Source: Bolinopsis microptera
Taxonomy: Eukaryota > Ctenophora > Tentaculata > Lobata > Bolinopsidae
Direction: 5' to 3'
NCBI RefSeq assembly: GCF_026151205.1
Contig: NC_087074.1
Span: 3,038,001-3,102,000 of the forward strand
Length of the DNA: 64,000 nucleotides
The notes beneath the pieces are model-generated. The model was not told the origin of the DNA. It saw only the letters and a list, made by a program, of their open reading frames with translations, and made no database searches. The number at the start of each line of letters is the position of its first letter. The first letter of the stretch is position 1. Position numbers and translations under genes: made by a program. This document shows positions 58,123 through 64,000 of the stretch, in pieces.

Positions 58123-58719
58123 GTCGTTGCAACCCCCCCATAGTGTCACATAGTGAGTTAGAACTTAAAAGCTTGGTGCTTGGTGCTTGTCCAACTGGAA
58201 TGAAGACATGCATTTCATACCTACCCGATCCGTTTTTATTAGGACCGTGTTGTGTTGATATGACATGTTGATATATCAACTGTGGTACGATACAGGGAGT
58301 TGCTAGGTGTTACGTTGGGAGCTATAAATATACATAATTTACATGCCTTTCTGTGTGACTTCAATCTTATTTCAGGTGTATCTCGGCTCATGGTTATCGT
58401 AGGGTGATAATTCTTTTTTCAACCGGTCATAAAAAGTCTCCTCTCCATTGGTTATAGGCTTGTTAGTATTGTAAATTGTTTATGTATTCTTAATTAGTAA
58501 TTTAGTCAGCCCGCACGCTCATTTTACCTGTATTTCTATATGCGCGGATCAGAGCAACTCACATAATTGACGTCACAGGTTCAAATTGTTTTGGCTGGAT
58601 ATCTCGGCGCGCGAATGAAATACGACTTTGCGGATTTCACTAAAGTGGTTTTTACGATTAATGTAATAATATGATTTGCACGAGAAAAAAACTTTTTCTA
58701 AGGTCCCCTCATCCTTTAA

Positions 58720-61700
58720 CATATTATATCAGTAATCATTAAGGGTATTTCCTTATAGCTACGTTGCCTTGTAGGTTTACAGTGTTTTAACGAGACAGTT
58801 AGCACAATGCACTTATCTCTGTTGAATAGTACTGTTAGCAGTTGTGAGATGTGAGCTTTTCTTTTGGTGAATACTTATGTTATACAGGTTATACAAGTTA
58901 TCGTGTATTTCGTTATTTATTCGTTGTTTATTCTTCATATCCCAGCATTTGGTTGATTGTTACGATGGTTGGTAACGTTCCTCGATCAACAATCGTTTTA
59001 ATTATTATTAAATGTTAAATGAATGTCACAGATAATTTTTCTAAGAAGACAATAATTATCTCCACGTTTTAGAGAGATCACCAAGTATTTAGATTAAAAA
59101 CACCCTGTTATCAAGTTAGTCAGCATGAGTATGAACTTTAACGCATTCCGTGACGGTGGTGTTGGAAAGATGGGGGGTAGGTGTCTGTGTTTGTGTCGTG
59201 AGATCTTCTTGAACTTGCCTGAACTTGCCTTGTGCAAACGTAGACTCTTTTCTTTGGGGGCCTCCCATCCACTTGTATATTTATTGTACATCGACTAATG
59301 TAGTGCTATTGGGAAGCCCTTATCCTGTTTTTGAGAAAAGAATGCTTTTCACAAAACTCTTCTTTTAACTGTTTGCAGGGCCGTAAAATGAATTCTTGGG
59401 GACTGGTTAACATTCGTCGGGGTACTAATCAATTGACAGTTGAGAACTCGCGGAAATTTGACAATTCCAGGTTTTTTAAGTGAAGGCCCCCTCTAAGACA
59501 TGACCTCGTTAAGGTTTTACCGGTTTACCCCGTTATTTCACGGCCCTGTCTGCTTGTGCTAGCTTCAGGAATGTTAAATTCTAAAGAAATGTACATTCCT
59601 GAAGCTTTGTTGGGGGTGTAATGTGTGTTCATGTTGTTTATTTATGTTATCTCGAGCTATAACATTGTGAAGCACTTTTTCCTGAAATTAGTTATGATTC
59701 ATCGATAGAATAAGTTCATAAAATTGGAATGGGATTGATGCTAATTATGCAATAAGATAACATGCAGGCTCTGTCCGTATTTGGTTTTCTTACCAGGTCC
59801 GTTATTCCGCATTTTAATCATTATCTGCAGATCCGCATGAATCTTGCACGAAATGAGAAATTATTTTACTGATATGAAAATTTAAATTATGAGATAAGAG
59901 GGTTACCTTTGAGTTACGAATATTTAATCAAATCATTGAGAGCGAATGTTATGAGATTATGAATCATAACGAAGATCTTTGGCCCTGTAAATCAGTTAAT
60001 GGCATTAGTAATCGATTTAACGAAAATACTACTTACTTTTTAAATTAAAAAACAATCCGCGAAACTCCAAACACGCTCGAAACTCCAAAAAAAAAAAACT
60101 TGTCCTCGTTATGATCGCAACACAGCTAATGACTGTGTTCAATGTGTGACGTAGAAACAAATTCCACTTCCTAAGAGAGCCTGGTGAACAGGTTGAAGCG
60201 GCAGGGAGCTCTCACTGTTTATATAATACACGTATCACATTACTCTCTTATTTGATCGTTGTTACCTGCTCGTTGTGTGAGCTGTTCTCTCTTCCTCATA
60301 GCCTAGTATAGCTACTAAAACATGGTCTCTCTTGGAAGTATTACTACGATGAGGGGTGAGTTTAATTTTGTATCAGATGTACTGGTAGTGTACTGGTAGT
60401 GTACTGGTAGTGTACTGGTAGTGTACTGGTAGTGGTGTATGGTTATTGGTTGGTTAATGGTTAAAGTGGTGTCTGTGTGTAGTGTATAGTAGGTAGTGTA
60501 TAGTAGGTAGTGTATAGTGATTAGTGAATAATGAATATTGCACATTCTAGTGCTGAATTTGTCATCAGCACGTAGGTTATAACGTGTATACAGTATAGCT
60601 AAGTGCTTGTTTTATCCTAAGCGTAGATTGTATTATTAGCTGAGTAGATGCTGCATGTTGTCCTATAATTACATAATAATATGGTATATTATGCATGTTG
60701 TCCTATACATATTACATAATAATATGTTATATTATGCATGTTGTCCTATACATATTACATAATAATATGTTATATTATGCACGTTATTCACACTGTTAAC
60801 TGTTTTGGGAGTTCAGCAAACCGAGCAGATTATGAAATTCCACCCCACCACAAAACACACGAACAAGTAATTAGATACCTGGCAGCTGGACAAAACAAGC
60901 TGATGCGCAAAACTAAAGGCTGAATTTCTATGGGAAATTAGAGAAGGCGTTGTGAGCCCGTGTATAAATATAATGCTGTATATAATAAATCTCACTTGCT
61001 ATAACACCTCTGTACATTGCTCAGTGTGCGCTGGAACAGTTGTCTATTCTCTTTATTCTAGTTGATATATGCGTAGTGAGCTGCTCTGTCTGTGTTGTTA
61101 CTCTAGTTCAGCTCTGTGGAGTCTGTGGTAGTATTTCCACAGATCTGTGTGTTAGTATGTACGTGTATCATTCCACCAGTGAGTTTTACTGCTTTCTTTT
61201 TATTTTTTAAGTTTGGGTTGTACTTTATAATGCTTGGGACTGCATGTACTCTGCGTTTTTGGGGGTGTTTGATAAAGTTTAAATACCACATCGACTGGTT
61301 GAAGCTGGACGGTTTATTTTGCCCGGTGAATGGATTTGTTTCTATTACATGAGGCTGAATGTTACAATTGAGAATGCGTATGCCGTATGACATGATTAAG
61401 TGAAAATGTTACTTTCTTTTGTTGGCATGTATAATTTCGTCCTGTTTACCAAGCGGCCGATGTGGTACATTAACTGTACATTATGCTATGTTATTAATTC
61501 AAATATTCAAACCATTTTAACAACTAAACAACAGTTAGAATGGGTTATCCTGCGCACAATATTTGTGTGATTTTCCTTTTTGGTTTTTGTAAATGCTGAA
61601 ATGGCCAAGATTTGACACCATTTAATGTGTTCAGCTTTTCATTCAGCTACGTATACTTATTTGAGCAACTGCTCAAAAGACAAACCTATTACGTTTACCA

Positions 61701-61740
61701 ACTTTGGGGATTTTATGTTTTGTATTAACAGATAATTTTC
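58720..61740. other. Region upstream of beta-adaptin, simple repeats only
   Basis: Short arrays: GTACTGGTAGT-type units (about 60378-60436), GTGTATAGTAGGTA units (about 60480-60520) and three units of about 48 bp around GCATGTTGTCCTATACATAT (about 60650-60785). No credible ORF. The first untranslated exon and promoter of the adaptin gene must be in or near the right part. Confidence 0.5.
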
Positions 61741-61743
61741 CAG

Positions 61744-63958
61744 GCAAGATGTCCGACAGCAAGTATTTTAACACCCAAAAGAAGGGTGAAATATACGAGC
61801 TGAAAGCGGAACTGAACAGTGATAAAAAAGAGAAGAAAAAGGAAGCCGTTAAAAAGGTTTGAATCGTAACTTTTAGATCACAATTGCTTTATTTTTTCTT
61901 CATTTACCATTAGATGATGAGTATTCAATACGTACGTCATATCACTGTAATTTGTAACTGCTTAATATGTTCAGACCATTGTATTTTCAATCGAAAATAA
62001 TGTTCCACTTTGTAACCACTTTTTCCGCGTGACCCCTATAAAACTGCACAAATGAAGCTACCTACCACTAGAGATAAGAGTTTTTATTAACAGGTAATCG
62101 CCAGCATGACAGTTGGTAAGGACGTGAGTGCTTTGTTCACAGATGTGACGATGTGCATGCAGACTGACAACTTGGAGCTGAAGAAGCTGGTGTATCTCTA
62201 CCTCATCAACTACGCTAAAACACAACCGGACCTAGCCATTCTGGCTGTAAACACTTTTGTCAAGGTACAATAATTGTAGTTTTATTACAAGGCTTTGCTA
62301 TTTGCTCGGTAATCAGTGCCAAATGCCATCATCGGTAAGTCTATAATACAGGTGAATTGATAATGACCAAACATTTGTATCTCTCAGGATTGTGAGGACC
62401 CGAACCCCCTGATAAGAGCTCTGGCAGTAAGAACTATGGGATGTATCAGGGTAGAGAAGATAACTGAGTACCTGTGTGAACCACTCAGGAAATGTCTCAA
62501 GGTGAGTGTACCGTACTGTGTACCGTACTGTGTACCGTACTGTACTGTGTACCGTACTGTACCGTACCGTAGGCCGTACCTCCGTACTGTGTACCTTACT
62601 GGCGGGTTACTGCAAACATTTGATTGTGTATTTAAAGAGGGATTACAATATAATCTATTGTAGCTTAACTTCAACTTAATCTCTAAAATCACGACTAAGA
62701 TTTGCAACACCCTAAAATGTCCACACTCCAGGACGAAGATCCTTATGTACGAAAAACCGCAGCAGTGTGTGTCGCCAAGTTGCACGACATCAGCGCCGCG
62801 CGAGTAGAGGACCAAGGGTTCCTGGAGACTCTTGGAGAGCTGCTCTGTGATAGTAACCCAATGGTGGTGGCTAACGCTGTAGCTGCTATCTCTGAAATAC
62901 TCGACACTAATCCTAACGCAGCTAAACAGGTTAGAGTTTGTAGAGTTTCCGACCTGACTCAAGGATTAAGTGGGATGTAAAGTTACTAAACTAGCGATGT
63001 TTGCAAGCATATTTTACTGAAAGTAAATCTATCCCAGGTGAACATAGACACTCCCACAGTGAACAAACTGCTAACAGCACTCAATGAGTGTACTGAGTGG
63101 GGACAAATCTTCATCCTGGACTCTCTCAACAATTACTCTCCTAGAGACGAGAAGGAGTGCATCAGGTGGGTTAGAGTGGGTTAGAGTTGGTTAGAGTTGG
63201 TTAGAGTTTTTTTAGAGTTGGTTAGTGTGGGTTAGAGTAGGTTAGAGTTGGTTAGAGTGGGTTAGAGTTTTTTAGAGTTGGTTAGTGTGGGTTAGAGTAG
63301 GTTAGAGTTGGTTAGAGTGGGTTAGAGTGTGTTAGAGATATATTCAAATGGAAACAAAAACAATTGGTCTGTTTTATGAGTGATCAATTATATTCATGTT
63401 AAATCAGCAGCAGATAACACTTCTCAAACCCCCAGTATTTGCGAGCGTATCACGCCTCGACTTGCGCACGCCAACGCCGCCGTGGTGCTGAGCGCAGTGA
63501 AAGTGCTGATGAAGCTGATGGACCAGATCAATAACACGGAGTTTGTGCAGATGTTACAGAAGAAGTTAGCTCCCCCTCTCGTTACCCTACTTTCTGCTGA
63601 AGCTGAGATTCAGGTAATGTTTAGATCAGCTCACTTATATACCGGCTCTAAATTGGTTTATTTCATTTCTCACTCGCTTGTTTCCTATTACACAGTGCAG
63701 TGCATAGATACACTAACAGTTGATTTGATTCTTTTTTATCTGTCACGTTTACATAATATATTAATTTTATGATTATTACAAAAACCTCTTTTACAGTACG
63801 TTGCTCTGAGAAACATCAACTTGGTCGTCCAAAAGCGTCCAGACATTCTAAAACACGAGATAAAAGCCTTCTTCGTAAAGTATAACGACCCCATCTACGT
63901 GAAGTTGGAGAAACTTGATATCATGATACGACTTGCTGCTCAGACCAACATCGCACAG
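61744..63958 (+). CDS. AP1B1/AP2B1: AP-1/AP-2 complex beta subunit (beta-adaptin), N-terminal part
   Basis: Large subunit of clathrin adaptor complexes at the plasma membrane and trans-Golgi. ATG at 61749, after an acceptor ending 61743. Coding exons: 61749-61856, 62094-62264, 62388-62501, 62732-62929, 63038-63165, 63436-63613, 63797-63958, all with GT/AG borders and matching phase, giving 353 residues before the window ends at a donor. Words such as [60 protein letters not shown] and [20 protein letters not shown] are near-invariant in beta-adaptins. This is the alpha-solenoid trunk; hinge and ear lie outside. Many invertebrates have one gene serving AP-1 and AP-2, so I do not choose. Confidence 0.97.
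62502..62600 (+). repeat. Short GTACTGTGTACC-type repeats in adaptin intron 3
   Basis: Alternating TACCGTACTG and TGTACC words directly after the donor. The antisense ORF over them is an artefact. Confidence 0.8.
63166..63345 (+). repeat. (GTTAGAGTKG)n array in adaptin intron 5
   Basis: About 17 irregular 10-bp units beginning at the donor itself (AG|GTGGGTTAGAG). Confidence 0.85.
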
Positions 63959-64000
63959 GTAAACTGAACATGATAATATCACACTTTCACTATATGTCAG

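Larger units (their letters stand above)
55364..58139. mobile_element. Inner 2.8-kb element with 25-bp inverted ends and 8-bp duplication
   Basis: Ends are GGGGGGGTTGCAACGACCAT plus five more bases, perfectly inverted at the right end. ATAGTGTC is duplicated at 55356-55363 and 58140-58147. Next to each end stands the same direct module: a hairpin of ACCATTAATGTCAGT with ACTGACATTGTCATTAATGG, then 10-bp GTCATTAATG units (seven at left, five at right). It contains one unknown ORF (plus strand) and a CR1-type LINE fragment (minus). Superfamily unknown. Confidence 0.8.
54216..58715. mobile_element. F2: 4.5-kb TTAA-flanked element holding a second element
   Basis: The left end AGGATGAGGGGACCTTAGAA (54216-54235) is exactly inverted at 58696-58715, and TTAA flanks both sides (54212-54215, 58716-58719). 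TGACGTCA lies at 54365-54372 and 58568-58575, about 149 and 140 bp from the ends, as in F1. Without the inner element (55364-58139 plus one duplication) it would be about 1.7 kb. No transposase of its own was recognised, so piggyBac and Kolobok remain options. Confidence 0.8.

Noticed and set aside
62384-62962. 192-residue antisense ORF
   Set aside because: It overlaps well-defined beta-adaptin exons and runs through an intronic simple repeat.

Overview
This is animal nuclear DNA, not bacterial. Genes are split by spliceosomal introns, and the recognisable proteins are metazoan or general eukaryotic: an AP-1/AP-2 beta-adaptin (right edge, seven exons seen), a single-coding-exon mitochondrial lipoyl synthase (52311-53363), a 960-residue ankyrin plus XK-related membrane protein (22883-25765), and a large LDLa-module class A GPCR (41172-44839). 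Domain-rich LDLa receptors, Penelope-like and CR1/L2-like retroelements and many inverted-repeat DNA elements would suit a cnidarian, sponge or other invertebrate. I cannot fix the phylum from sequence alone.

Layout. 1-2.5 kb: one uncertain minus-strand ORF. 2.5-21.2 kb: a dispersed and partly tandem repeat family (called Y-X here), heavily invaded. One X copy begins at 3356 and ends near 15.7 kb because two unrelated DNA elements sit in it: E1 (3981-9878, TA flanks) and E2 (10141-15295, a 5.2-kb foldback with an 8-bp target duplication). Sister X copies at 17.8-20.7 kb keep both sites empty, so both insertions can be read base by base. E1 contains G1 (4356-6723), a second inverted-repeat element filled with about 15 copies of a GTGACAAAGTWAAC motif, and a LINE fragment. 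22.9-25.8 kb: the ankyrin-XKR gene, followed by a triplicated 510-bp block. 28.1-30.2 kb: F1, a TTAA-flanked element. 30.8-35.1 kb and 46.3-48 kb: mosaics of small GC-rich mobile units, including a 68-84-bp family with perfect 8-bp target duplications. 35.2-40.6 kb: a broken Penelope-like element, a LINE ORF1 with a triplicated 3' end, and a reverse CR1-type fragment. 41.2-45.2 kb: the GPCR and its coding 84-bp minisatellite. 48.7-49.4 kb: a broken metallophosphoesterase copy. 52.3-53.7 kb: lipoyl synthase. 54.2-58.7 kb: a three-level nest (TTAA element F2 > 8-bp-TSD element with an unknown ORF > CR1 fragment). 61.7 kb to the end: beta-adaptin.

The host genes show no common pathway (membrane trafficking, lipoylation, possible lipid scrambling, signalling). 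The window is mainly a record of layered transposition. The best new material is the set of non-autonomous DNA elements with verifiable target duplications and empty sites, the motif array in G1, and the TGACGTCA octamers placed 139-149 bp from all four ends of F1 and F2. All homology statements come from reading motifs; no database search was possible.
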